Source: Acanthosepion esculentum (Eukaryota; Mollusca; Cephalopoda; Sepiida; Sepiidae). From it: DNA of 64,000 nucleotides. The notes below the pieces were generated by a model that saw only the letters and a program-made list of their open reading frames with translations, had not been told where the DNA came from and ran no database searches. The position numbers were made by a program, and so were the translations under genes. Each line of letters starts with the position of its first letter. The stretch's first letter is position 1. Below are positions 29,001 through 42,000 of this stretch, in pieces. The stretch lies in contig OZ038508.1 of assembly GCA_964036315.1 (NCBI GenBank), forward strand, positions 51,891,654 to 51,955,653, read 5' to 3'.

Positions 29001-32000
29001 AGTTGTTTTTTTTTATCTACGGCTTATCAACCCATTGCAGGTTATTTAAAGCCAGAAAATATTTTTAGATTGTAAGAAATATTTTAGATAATGGTTTAGT
29101 AATACAAGTTTTACTAATTAACCCATAGATTGGGGGAAGAGGTGGATTCATACTTTTCCCCAAAGGTAATTTGCGCCTAAGTGAATAAAACGAACTCAAC
29201 GGGAACTGGAACTCTGCTTAAAAATTTCGAGCCTTTACCCTTTACGCCATATGCACATTTAAGTTTAAAATCGGTCAACCATCTAGGTAATGACCAGGCT
29301 CAACGTTGCTTAACTTCGGTGATAGTACGGGAACCAGAGTTTCAACAAGAAGTGTCCGTAAGCCATTCAGTCAGTGTTAAACTGGGTAAAGGCCCCAATG
29401 TATTTTTGCAATTATATATCAGTTCTATCAAACCGATTATACTATGTTTTTCTTAATCTTACTTCCCTTTACTAGCTTAAAAGCCGCACTCCGTGCAGGC
29501 TTTCAAGCTAATTCTTGCCGAGGGCTAATTGGGCTTCCTACCCAAATCTAAAGGGACCTCTGGTCCAGCTTAGAAAACAGTAATGATAATTTTGAAGAAA
29601 TAATTTTGTATTCCTCAATTCACTCAATGGAACTTCAAAACGTCACCTTAAGTCTGATTCGGACTATAAGTCCAATTCCGGGCAAAGACCGATTTGAACC
29701 GAAAATCGAGTTCTTCAAATTACAAACACCATGGTACTTTAAAAACCTCACGTCACGAAACCTCTCGCTCTAACTCTGATTCCTTGGCATTTTGAAGAAA
29801 TAAAATTGATTTCATCAACTCAAAGTTTTGAAGATATTTTAAACTTAGTTTAAAATAAAAATATTTAAATTCAAAGTTTTTGGGTTACTTTAAACTCAAT
29901 ATAAATTTAAAACTTACAATCACTATTTTTTTTTAACTTATTTTAACATTTGAATTTTTAACTGTTACCTCTTCATCCGGACGCAAATCCCGATGCTGGA
30001 TATTCAAGAACCAGATGAAAGTCATATTTTAAACCCCGAGTTAGACACACGGGCGGAAAATATGCTGTTTATTTATTTAGAAAATAGATCTTATGAAATA
30101 ACTTATCGTTTGTTTCTTTTATATTTCTTCGTTTTCGATTAGACAAGACATACAGTTAGCGTGTAGGAATATTCCAAAAAATACTCACTGAAAAGAATAC
30201 TGCGATATTTTGGACAGGTGATCTGTTGATTCCATCGGTGACGTAAACGGTAAAATCATCTTCAGTTGTTTCCGGATCGATGTGAAGGCTTTGTTCATAT
30301 ATGACACGTCCATCAGCGAGAGCTTCATAAGGAAAATCCGTGATCATCTCCAGTGTCCGCAGATCTGGGAGAACAGTGAAAGCAGTCGTATGAATAGTGC
30401 TTCCTTAAAACAAACTTACATAAAATAATTGTCTATAATTCGATGTCTGCTTCAAGTATTCGGGACAATAAGTAATAAGACTATACACAGAAAGAAAGAA
30501 AACGAGACAGACAGACAGACAGACAGAAAGAAAGAAAACGAGACAGACAGACAGACAGACAGAAAGAAAGAAAACGAGACAGACAGACAGACAGACAGAA
30601 AGAAAGAAAACGAGACAGACAGAAAGAAAACGAGACAGAAAGAAAGAAAACGAGACAGAAAGAAAGAAAACGAGACAGAAAGAAAGAAAACGAGACAGAA
30701 AGAAAGAAAACGAGACAGAAAGAAAGAAAACGAGACAGAAAGAAAGAAAACGAGACAGAAAGAAAGAAAACGAGACAGAAAGAAAGAAAACGAGACAGAA
30801 AGAAAGAAAACGAGACAGAAAGAAAGAAAACGAGACAGAAAGAAAGAAAACGAGACAGAAAGAAAGAAAACGAGACAGAAAGAAAGAAAACGAGACAGAA
30901 AGAAAGAAAACGAGACAGAAAGAAAGAAAACGAAACAGAAAGAAAACGAGACAGAAAGAAAACGAGACAGAAAGAAAACGAGACAGAAAAAAAGAAAGAG
31001 ACAAAAAAAGAATGGATATAAGGATACACAGCGGAAATAAAACTACCAAAAACAGAACACATACATACATACATATATATATTTAAGCAAAAAGAAAAGG
31101 AGAGGTGAGGTGTAAAATTGTTTTCACACCTCACCTCTCCCTCTGGGAAGAGACTTATCCCTTACCTTTTGAGGCCATTTTAATTAGTCCGTAATTCGGT
31201 TGATGGTGAATGACCACATCTAAGACACTAATTTCTGTGTCTACATCAGTGGCTTTGATGTTATCAGTTGAAAGCATTCTTTGAAGACCTCTTGTTACCT
31301 AAAAATTACATTTAAAAATGTTCAAGGCTAAACAAAAAAAAAATTAAAATTAAATTAAAAAATCACATTCCAAGGGACGTTGCAAAGGAAACCACGGAAC
31401 GAGTCCCAGTCTGCGCGTTGATAACCGAAAGATCTACTGTTAGTAGGAAGTTCTTGGCTGGAGGCTGAGTGGAATTAGATATTAACAGACACTACGGCAT
31501 CATCAGAGTTGCCAAGAAGGCGGAGCTGCGTAACGCGACAAGAGTCAGGGATGGACGTGAAACACAGATCGAGAAGGAAAGTGTGACTGTTAGGGTTACT
31601 GGGGAAACGTGTAGTAAAATCAACCACCTGCGTGAGGGATTGACTGATTGAAAAGTTAAGGGTTTGGATACCAGCGAGGTCAGTTAGTGTGTTTAAGTCA
31701 CATGGTATGGTGGGTATTAAAGTCACCGAACACGAATATGCGAGCAAACGGTCGTAGAGAGATGGCCTTGTCTATATTATCAGAAATGCTATCGAGTACA
31801 CCACAGTCTTGAAAGGCAGGGGAACGATAGAGAAAGAAGAGATATCTTACTGGATTGAGGAGCGATAGACGGAGACACATATACGAATGGTCTGGAGATG
31901 TCAAAGAGAGTTTCCTAGCCAGAGGGAGATGATCGCGGACAAACTCGCAGGCCATACATGTTGATTTTAGAGTCCTTTCTAAGGAGAGGAAGGTAGCTGG

Positions 32001-35000
32001 GAATCGAGAAATCAGAGAGGATTGACGAGTTATGGTTAGTCTCGCAGAGAGCTAGTATATCAGGAGACTTGTCGAAGAGGAACGATTCCACACCGCAGAA
32101 TTTGGTACGAATGACACGGATTTTGGAAAAGGAAATGTTAAAAGGGTTTAAGTGATTTTTTAACTGGTTTAGGTTCGTGGAAATCTATGATCGCTACGCC
32201 TTGAAAGGATATGGCATTAAAACAAATCACTAGTATTTTAAAAAAATAATTGGTTTCGAAAATTAGAGACGAAAAAAATCAGTACGTCAATTTAAAGAAA
32301 ATCTTCCAATTTTTTACTAAATGTTCACAAAAGCCCAAGAGCCACTAAGTTACTAACTTAAGTTGTTATATGGCTGTAAGATGTGAAAGTAACTGCACAT
32401 TAGGAAGATATGTAGGATAGACAACGGTTGACCCTAGACTAGAAGAGGCTAATATTGTAGCGATCGGGGAGGCATTCTTAGGGGAGTTCCCCAAAGCAGC
32501 GGTTCCGGAATGAAGCGGTCAGACTGGAACTTCCTCCCCACCAATGGAATATGAAGAAACGTAGTCTGTCTGAACATTTGCCACAGAAATAGTGATGTAG
32601 TATTAATACGCTTGTGACGTTTTGCCCATTGGTGGGAAAATAGTCTGCCCTGTTTTGTAGAAAGTACAAAGAGAATTCATTATTAAGAATTTACAGAAAC
32701 TGGAGTAAATGTGAATGCAAAATTCTCCAGAGAGAAAGAAAAAGATCTCGTTTAAATGACATATTGGAAATAAAATGTTCTTTTTTTTCTGGACGGCGAT
32801 CTCAAACAGTGATTTTGCTGCAAGACAAACGCTCTTTCTCAGGTTGGAAATACGATGTAACTAACAGGGATAAGAAACATCTCCAACGATCATCTATCCT
32901 CTGAAGGTGTCACCTTGGTCTGCTCCATGCAACACGCGTATTCTGGCCAGCAATTCCCACAATTATAATGAAACTAGTGTGTACCCGTGTCGCAAAAAAA
33001 TTACAGCAATTGTTGGAAAGTTTTAATATTTAGATGAAACAAACGGTTTTTTACAAATGTATTAAGATTCAGTAAAGTGAGGTTTCAGAATTTACAACTA
33101 AAATAGAGGCTATTTAAACTATTTACATCGTTCGGACTGTTGTCCTCATTTATTTTATTTTTTTGCCATATTCACGATGTTTCGGCCGTTTTACGCTCTA
33201 ACCTTCTTCAGGTGATATGCGTATATCACCTGAAGAAGGTCGGAGCGTATAACTATGAATAAAAACTTGACTAAATAAAAGAAACATTGTTCGACATAAC
33301 TTCTTGCGCTTTATTGGAACGCCTGAAGTCTTTAAATGAATTATCATTTTTAACTCATTCCTCTTTTACGAGCCTTATCTCTTCAGGGTATGGGCAATCA
33401 TGGCTCATCATAAATGCCTATCTTTTGTACATCTATTTATCCAATTTTAGCATTATAAGCAATATTTGCCCTTTACTATTCCTCCCAAAACCTTATTTTG
33501 CCTTCCAGTTACACAAACTCGTAAGCTCGCATACCGTTACTCTTCTTGCCTTTAATCTACCATGCGAATTCCCTAAGCCTTCTTTCCTAATTATGTGTAC
33601 CAACACTTTCAAATGGCCTCTTCTGGATTCTAAATTTCCTTTTTGTTCGTTTTCCTTGCTCACATATTCCACCCATGGTATTCTCAACATCCTTATCTAG
33701 AACCACATTTCTGTTGCCTTGGGTCTCCTCATCTGTGAGGAGATTGTCCAATCATATAGGAGGATTGATATTACACAGCTGTCCAACACCCTTTTCTTTA
33801 TGAGGAGAATTTCTTGTTTCCTAATAATTAATGAATCGAAAAATGTCTTTATAAACAAAGAAACGAGTAATTTGGTTTGGTTTGGTTTATAGCATATCAA
33901 CCTCAATGGATTATTTAATGCCGACAAGATTTATGTTCCTGGTAATATTTTTTTTTTATTCAAAAATATATTGCTGGTAATATTCTTTTTCCAAAATGCA
34001 TTGCTGGTAATAATGTATTGCTGGTAATAATTTTTCCAAATATGTATCGCTGGTAATAATTTTTCCAAAAACGTATCGCTGGTATTAAAACCTATTTTTA
34101 CATTTTCGTACTATTTTGACCCCAGTTTGGGTGTTAAACTATCTGTCCATAGCTGGGACCCCCTAACAGGTGCTACCACCCCGGGTCAGAATGGACCTGA
34201 GAACACCAACAATTAAGATGTGGTTACACGCTCCTCAAAACCTCCTGATCAGAGGCCTTGCTGCCGAATGTAGTTTATCGTCATATCCAGGACGCCTTAT
34301 TGAAGTGGGGATCTTAGCCTTCTGCAGAGGTGCAGCCGAGAGGACATGAAACTAGTGGTTGACTGCTATGTAATGTCCAATCATGCATACAGCAGTGGAT
34401 GCAGGACAATTCCATCTTGAAGGATGTTGAGGATACCATGGACAGATTATAGGAGAAACGAAAGTTTTTACGAACAGGAATTATAAAGAAAAAGTTGCTG
34501 AAAGCCAGAAAGGAATTGCTGAAATGTTTTTAAAGCGAATAAATAAAGAATGCTTGTATAATTTAACACTCGCAAGGCACATTGAAAGTAAGAAAAGCAG
34601 AGGAAAGTAGCAAGAAACCTACTCACTACAAGTTTTCCTCTCCATTCGGGGTATCGAAATTCACAGACGGTTTTTTTAAGTAGTTAAAAAAGGTTACAAA
34701 ATGTAAAAGTAGTCACAACACAAAAAAAACTAATAAGTCACCAGTAGCCACCATTATACTAAAGCAAATTCAACAATGGACACATCTCGGGATAAAACAA
34801 TAAAGATACTTTAGAAAAGACTAATATAATGGTTTGAAAGGAAAACTTACCCTAATAGGAGTCAAAATGTTTAATTCAGGCGGTTGGTTATCTACTGGTA
34901 AGATCATCAAAGCCAAAGACTGGTAAGGAAGAACGTCAATTTTACTACTGTCACTGATGTTAAAAATCATTATCTCCGTAGTCATATGAGCCCCTATTTC

Positions 35001-35644
35001 TTTATTGGCTTTGTACCTGAAAAACAAGAAAAAAGAGCTTTCGGTTATATATTCAGCTTCGTGGATTTAACAAAGAGGATCACATTTTGTATGGTTAAAA
35101 GGCATTGTTGGGTTAAAGGGCTATCATATCCAGTAGCCTGACACAGTTAAAAACAGATGACCAAGTCGATACACGTTGCGAATTGCGTGACCAAATAAGT
35201 GTATGTCATGCCGACTTGTCTTTGATCATGAAACGCATGTATAAAAACGATCAGCATTCTAGGCAGAATTCTGTCTATCTTCGCACGGTCGGAGATTGTC
35301 AAACAATTGGATAAAGCTTTTTCCTTACTCGACCAAAATAAAGACACCTCATCTTTTGTTCGACCGGTCGATTTTCAGCCAACTTTTCTTAAAAAAAAAA
35401 ATAAATAAATAAATAAAGTCTCTCTGTTATAGAATAGCGTAACATTAAAAAAAAAAACTGGTAAAAATCAAACATCTACTTATAAGAAAATTAATATGAT
35501 CATTTTTCATGAAACAGACTATCGCCTAACTGGTTGATGACTTCAATGTCCACTTTTATATTTTATATTTATATACGCTCTATCTTTGGTATTGAGCACT
35601 TTAACACATAAATATAGCATACCTTAAAACTATAATTTCATCAT

Positions 35645-35728
<84 letters not shown>

Positions 35729-38712
35729 GTGTGTGTGTGTTTCCAATGAATTAGTTACATGTGCTGCTAAGAAAGTTTGTTCACGGTGACTTAAAAGAAA
35801 AAAATATGGAAGAAATATCAATACTCGAAAGAGCGATAACAGCTACTGGACTTAAGAAATTTATTTTCCGGAAAAAAATGTTTTAAGAGAAAGACTTTTC
35901 TAAATTTCAAACGACGGTAGTACTGACTGCTTGGTCAATGAATACCAAATTTTTTCTTGTAGGGAAACAGCTATTATTACCATTATTATTATTATTCAAT
36001 AATCAATTATATTGATTTATTAAAGGACCAAAAGGGCGATTATTTTTAGGAATATTTAGTTGATATATTAGACGCATTCGGGTTTCTTCAAACAAGGGAG
36101 TAAGGATAAATATGCAATTAATAATGTACAATTAATAAAGCATTTTATTTTTCGAGGGAACAAAATTGAAAGAATGCATAAGCGATGATTGAACGTATGT
36201 TGAGATGTTCTGATCGTATGTATGTGTCATGTTCATATAAAAGATTGTGAAAGACATTCATTTGATAATTTTTCTTTATTAGTTGTTTTTTGTAGAATTA
36301 TTAATCATGTCTGTCAAGTGAGCTTACGATATTGGATGCTGTGCACTATCCTGAGTTGTTTTCATTGAGATATGAGATTCAATGGCAACCAAAAAGTCCG
36401 CAGATAAGGGAATGAGACACGTCTTACCCCTAATGCATCCCGTGGAGAAAAAAAAGAAAAGAGAATGAAGCTTTCGCGCTCTTTACTTATATATTGCTTT
36501 GGCAACACCATCTAGCGGTCGTTGACAGAAGTTCTTTAGTAGATAAGTACGATCATCCAACACTTACATTAAATTTATCTTCCCTTTTTTTTCTCGTGAT
36601 TAAGAAGGAAAGATAAATGCTTCAAATTCGAGAATACGTTTTTATTTAATAAAAGATATTTATTTTTTAATCATGTCACTCCAAGCAAGGCAATAAAGAC
36701 CCTAGGACTAAAACGGTTACCAAGTCAGAGAATATGAGAAAAAGCAAACATTATTAAGGAGAAAGGACAATAAAAGGACAGAAATTAAAACAAAACATGA
36801 AGTTTGACATTACATTTCAATTTTTGAAGATCAAAGACAAGAAAGTAAGAAGCCAGAAGAGATCTCTACAAGTCAAAAGTATGAGAGAAGAAATTATTAG
36901 CATAAACTTACGGCTACACCTAGCCATTTCAATTGTAAAATGATGAGACCTTGCCGAAAATTTATTCTATGTGCAGTATCTTTTTAGGGCGTAGGCAATC
37001 ATGGCTCTCCACCTCCCTCTATCCCTTGCAGCTCTCAGCAAGTTCCTTCCCTCTGCCACCTCCCCAGACCACATTCTGTCATCCACTTGCTTAAGGCCGC
37101 CAGGTATGTCATGCGTAGTTTCCCTTGTCTCTCTTTTCCTCTATTCGACTCGTGAGTATCAGATTCTCCACGCCCTCCTTTCTCATTATGTGTACCAGGA
37201 ACTTCAGCTGCCTCTTCCTGGTGTTAAGTATAAGCCTCCTCCTTGTTTGCATCCTCTCTAAGACTTCATCGTTATTCACACGATATCCTTAGCATCCTTT
37301 TGTAAAACCACATCTCCGTCGTGTCTCTTCATCGTTGAGGAAATCGTCCAACATTCGCTATCGTAAAGAAGGACAGATGTCGCGTAACAGTATTCTTTTC
37401 TTCGTTATCAAAGAGATTCTCCTGTCTCGCAATATTCTGCCAAGCTTTTGGAATGCGTCTTTGGCGATCCCCACTGTGCTTAAATTCATAGATTGGCTAC
37501 CAAAGAGGAAAGCTCATCAGAACAATTACCATGAAACTATTTAAAAAAAAAAAAAAAACAAAAAAAACACGATGGTGGGAACGTGACTGAAGCCAAGATG
37601 CGAGGTCAGGACCAGTAATATTGCAGATACTTTTTTGTATTTTATCAAGAATCTTTAAATACATAGCAGAGGCACCAGATCAGCAATATTTAATGCATAG
37701 ACGAATGGTCGACTTACAAATGTAGAGATTCGATGTGACAAATATGTGGTTCTCCCGCCGGATGCTGATGGATTGAACGGTATGAGCAGAAAGTTTTAAG
37801 AAATATATGAACTACAAGAACGTATATATTCCTAATAAAAAAGAAAAGAGTTAAACTTTCTGGGACGGATAATAAGTAAAGACGGGCGAGAAAATTTAAC
37901 ACACAAATGGCATATTGAATGCAAAAGAAGCAGGGAGAAACGCTTAGTGATCTACATTACGATTTTGTGTGAATGGATGTCAAAACAGAGAAAAAGATGT
38001 GTGTTAAAATGTCCAAAGTTATTTTAAGCAACAACAGACAAGAAATTGTGGAGAACTGTAATCATGTACACAGAATTTTTTTTAATTAATTTTTATTGCA
38101 GTTTGTTTTGTAAAAAGACAAAAGAATTAAAAAAAAAAAAAAAAAAAAAAAAAAGAATTTCCTTTTTTTTCGATATTGATATTAAACAACATTACAACTC
38201 ACTACAGAATATCTTCCATGTTTATCAGAACTAATATAGGACAAGGTGACCGAAACGAAACCCCAATCGTCATCCAAGATCTGCCTGAATATCCAACTCG
38301 TGATATCTCGTGTTATATGAACAGTTGTTATTTACATGGACCGTAAAAATCGATCTCGACAATTAAATAGAAAAAAAATATATTTGAAAATTGCAAACCT
38401 TATGAAACCCCGATTTACGTCCCTTTGCGTGAAATCGTCTCCTTTGGCTAATTCTTGCTTTTTTAAAAGAAGCTTGCCGTGAACATTCGAAGACAGGAGA
38501 ACAATTCTGATGTCTTTGGGAAAACTTCCTCTGTGTCTGAAGCTGAAAATATCTTGGGTAATTTTCACGTCTTCGCCTAAAAAAATAAAATAAAAAATAT
38601 CATCGATACATCGCGAAAAAGAAACAAAAATAAACACCAAAATATTTTATAGACATGAGCGGAGGAAATAATTACCAGATACAAACTGAAACAATTGGAT
38701 ACAGACAGATGA

Positions 38713-38758
<46 letters not shown>

Positions 38759-38977
38759 TCTTCATTTATGAATTGAGCACTCTGGCTGCTGACGTTTGGA
38801 TATATTCATATATAATAAATCAGAATTCCTCTTTCTCTGTCGTGCGCCGATAGCATAGGGGTACGATCTCCGACTGATGCCAAATTGGTCTGGTTTCGTT
38901 CCCAGCTTGAAACACTCGGATATCTAGCCAAACTGATGAGCTGTGATACAACGAAATAGGCTTGTATGTGAGTGACC

Positions 38978-39012
<35 letters not shown>

Positions 39013-42000
39013 ATCCAGATCAAAATTTTGAGGCTACCCATGATAATTTTTTTTAAATTGGTCTAAAAAGTAATTGTTTTGTACTTTAAATAAGACAAAA
39101 TAATTATAAATGGTTAAAAAAAAATTTCAGACATGATTTTTTTATTAGAAATTTTATGACAAGAAAAAAGGCATTTTATGATTGAATTTTGCTCTCGTCA
39201 AAATATCCTTCCTTAGCCTTGATTACTGCAGCACAATTTTTTTATATTTGTTGCAAAATTTTCTCAAAGTATAAGTTTGATAATTGATTCGATTCTTTTT
39301 TCAATGACTAAGAGCCCTTTTTCATTTTTTTTTTTTTTGGATGGAAATGTTTCACTTTCCTGCCAACTTCATCCTATGCTAATTCTGCGAGTGACTTCAA
39401 ACTTTTGAACTGTAATTTATATGCAGTGTAACCCGGATATAAGAGTCCCTGATATAAGAAAGATTTTCTCCGGTCCCAAATTAGAGCAATACTTACCTAA
39501 ACAAAATAGACCAAACCCTGATATAAGAGACTTCTCCGGTCCCGACAACTCTCTTATATCCGGGTTACACTGTACATTAATATATAAAGTCACCGGAATC
39601 TGGTATAATTTCGGAGTTTAGACATATCGACAAACTTGAGACGTTACAGAAATACTTCACGATATCACCAAATTTTGGTAATTTCAAGAATTCAAAATTC
39701 CTTATCCTTTTCCTTATTTTTAAGTCTGTTTGTTTATATATCCTCACAAAGGAGCCTGGCAAATGTACATAATACATTCTATACCCAAAGATGAAGAGCC
39801 TAAAAAACTCATGACTCACCCACAGACTTCGGTAGGCCAGATACTTTGCCCGAATGCCAGTCACCCGCCTACCGAAACAAATCCTCTTCTCAAAGCTCGA
39901 ATCTGGTATGAGACTACGTCGACAATTCAAGGATCAGCTCAAAATCACCTTACGGGGGACAGAAATCAATCCGGTCAATTGAGAGGCGGAAGCTGCAGAC
40001 AGAGCCAATTGGAAAAGAGCAGTCGACGAAAAAACAACACCCTTCGAAAATACTAGAAGACAAATAGAAGAGAGGAAAAAAGCCCAAAGAAAAGTCAGAG
40101 TTCTCCATCCCCTAAACCCTCCTACCCTACTGTTGCGGACCCGATAGCAATGCAGAGCTGGCCTACGAAAAGGTGGCCTTGTGCCAGACACTACACACGA
40201 CTACCGAATCCACTAACAAAGTAAAAAAAAGAGAAAGTATAAAACGTGTTCTTTCACTGTAAATTATCACAATTTCTTCAGTGAGGAAATAGAAAGGGTC
40301 GTTTAACTCGTGCATAAAATGTGAAAAATAAGCAGACAGGAGGAACGACGAAAGTAAGTCTGGTAAAAGAACAAATATAAATTTTTTTTTTTTTTAACAA
40401 AGTAATTTGTCTCGACAGTGGAGACATTCAGTAAAGTTACTGGATCTTTGCAATAAATGAAAAGGTTGTGACAAGTAGTCACTAAAGGTATGTCAGTGTT
40501 CCGCGCCAAAACGAAATTCAAATTGGCTAAGGCGGGAAAAAGTTTCTCCAGGAAGAAAGTTCCAGAACAGTCAATTCATACGGAATATTATGCATACACA
40601 ACAAAGAAAATACTCACTGCGAGATTTTTGTAATGTGTGTGTAATGTTATATTTTTAAGGTACTGGTTCGTAATGGTTAGAGTTCAAAGAATATGAGAAG
40701 TTCTCATTCTTCATTGTTGACGGTTTCAAAGTTCCCTGGTCATGGACGAAGGCAGGCTCGAACAAGATGTTCGCATCAGGACGAGAAATAAGTCATCGAA
40801 AAAGGTGATGTGATGACAGTGTCGTAAGCGCTATGTTTTCCTGATAGAAAACAGAGGAAAGTGCAAACAAGATGTTGGCTTCTGGTCGAGGAATTAATTG
40901 CTGAAAGTTGCATCGACTTGATGAGATTACACACGACGAGCCAAAAGGGACGAAGAATTATTTTCCGTTAGTTGCATCGACTTGAAGAGATTACGCACGA
41001 CGAGCCATAAGGGACTAAGCATAATTTGCTGCTAAGATATCCCTGTCTGAAATCTGGGTTAACAGACGAGGAATAAATGAGTCAACTATCCGGTTCAGTA
41101 ACCTGGCAGCGACTAAATTCGAAAAAACAGTTTGTCCTTGACGTCAGAGAAAAAGCGCGGGCAAAAAAAAAAATTTCAAATTCTGTTAGGCTGGTAACAA
41201 CATCAGCAGCAGCTGCCTCCCTCACGTCGGCTACAGAACAACCGTTTACTGCTATTACAAGCTGAAAGTGAAAGGAAGGGATGGAAAAACACGCGCGCGC
41301 GTAAAATGTAGGTGGAAATATTGTGTTATTCCACACTACCATGCGGCGGCTGCGGACGTCTCTTCAGATCCAACTCATTTCACACAGAAGCAAATGTCGA
41401 TAAGCACCACCAGTACTCGGAAACGAGTTCCAACATTGTGTGTGTATATATACGTGTGTGTGTTAATACACATCTATATGTATCATATAGACAAGCCTCT
41501 CATCAACGGGCTAATAGGGAGGATGGGTGGTCCGTTATAGTCTATTGTCCGTAGATGGGAAAGGATTATTTTTGACTTCTAAAAGCACTATAGTAACTAC
41601 CAGTAGTTATGAGCATAATGTAAATGCTATAAACATGTATATATCGCATAAATAAATATATACTTAATATAGATATATTAATCAAAATAATAGAAATAAT
41701 AAATTTCTCACAGCTACTTCCTCACGCACGCGCTAATGCATCGTACTTTATATACTTTCTTTGTTTACGACTGAAAAGCCCGCTACTGCCACCAAGCGGT
41801 CACTTTGAGAACTAATACGACTCGTTCCGCTAAGTCTGCAATTTTTTAAATACATCACTGACGATTTGGAAGTTTATTTTTCCTGTAGATTTTGCCTGCA
41901 AGTTCTGTCCGTTGCATGCGAAGTCCATTGATGGAGGTTCCGTAGATTAGAGCTTTGTCTGTACACACAAGTTAAAAGTTTTTTAAATCTTATTAATATC

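Noticed and set aside
30405..31134. Long repetitive ORFs on both strands (SFFLSRFLS-type and ERKKTRQK-type)
   Set aside because: Artefact of the 20-bp minisatellite; both strands are open over the same bases.
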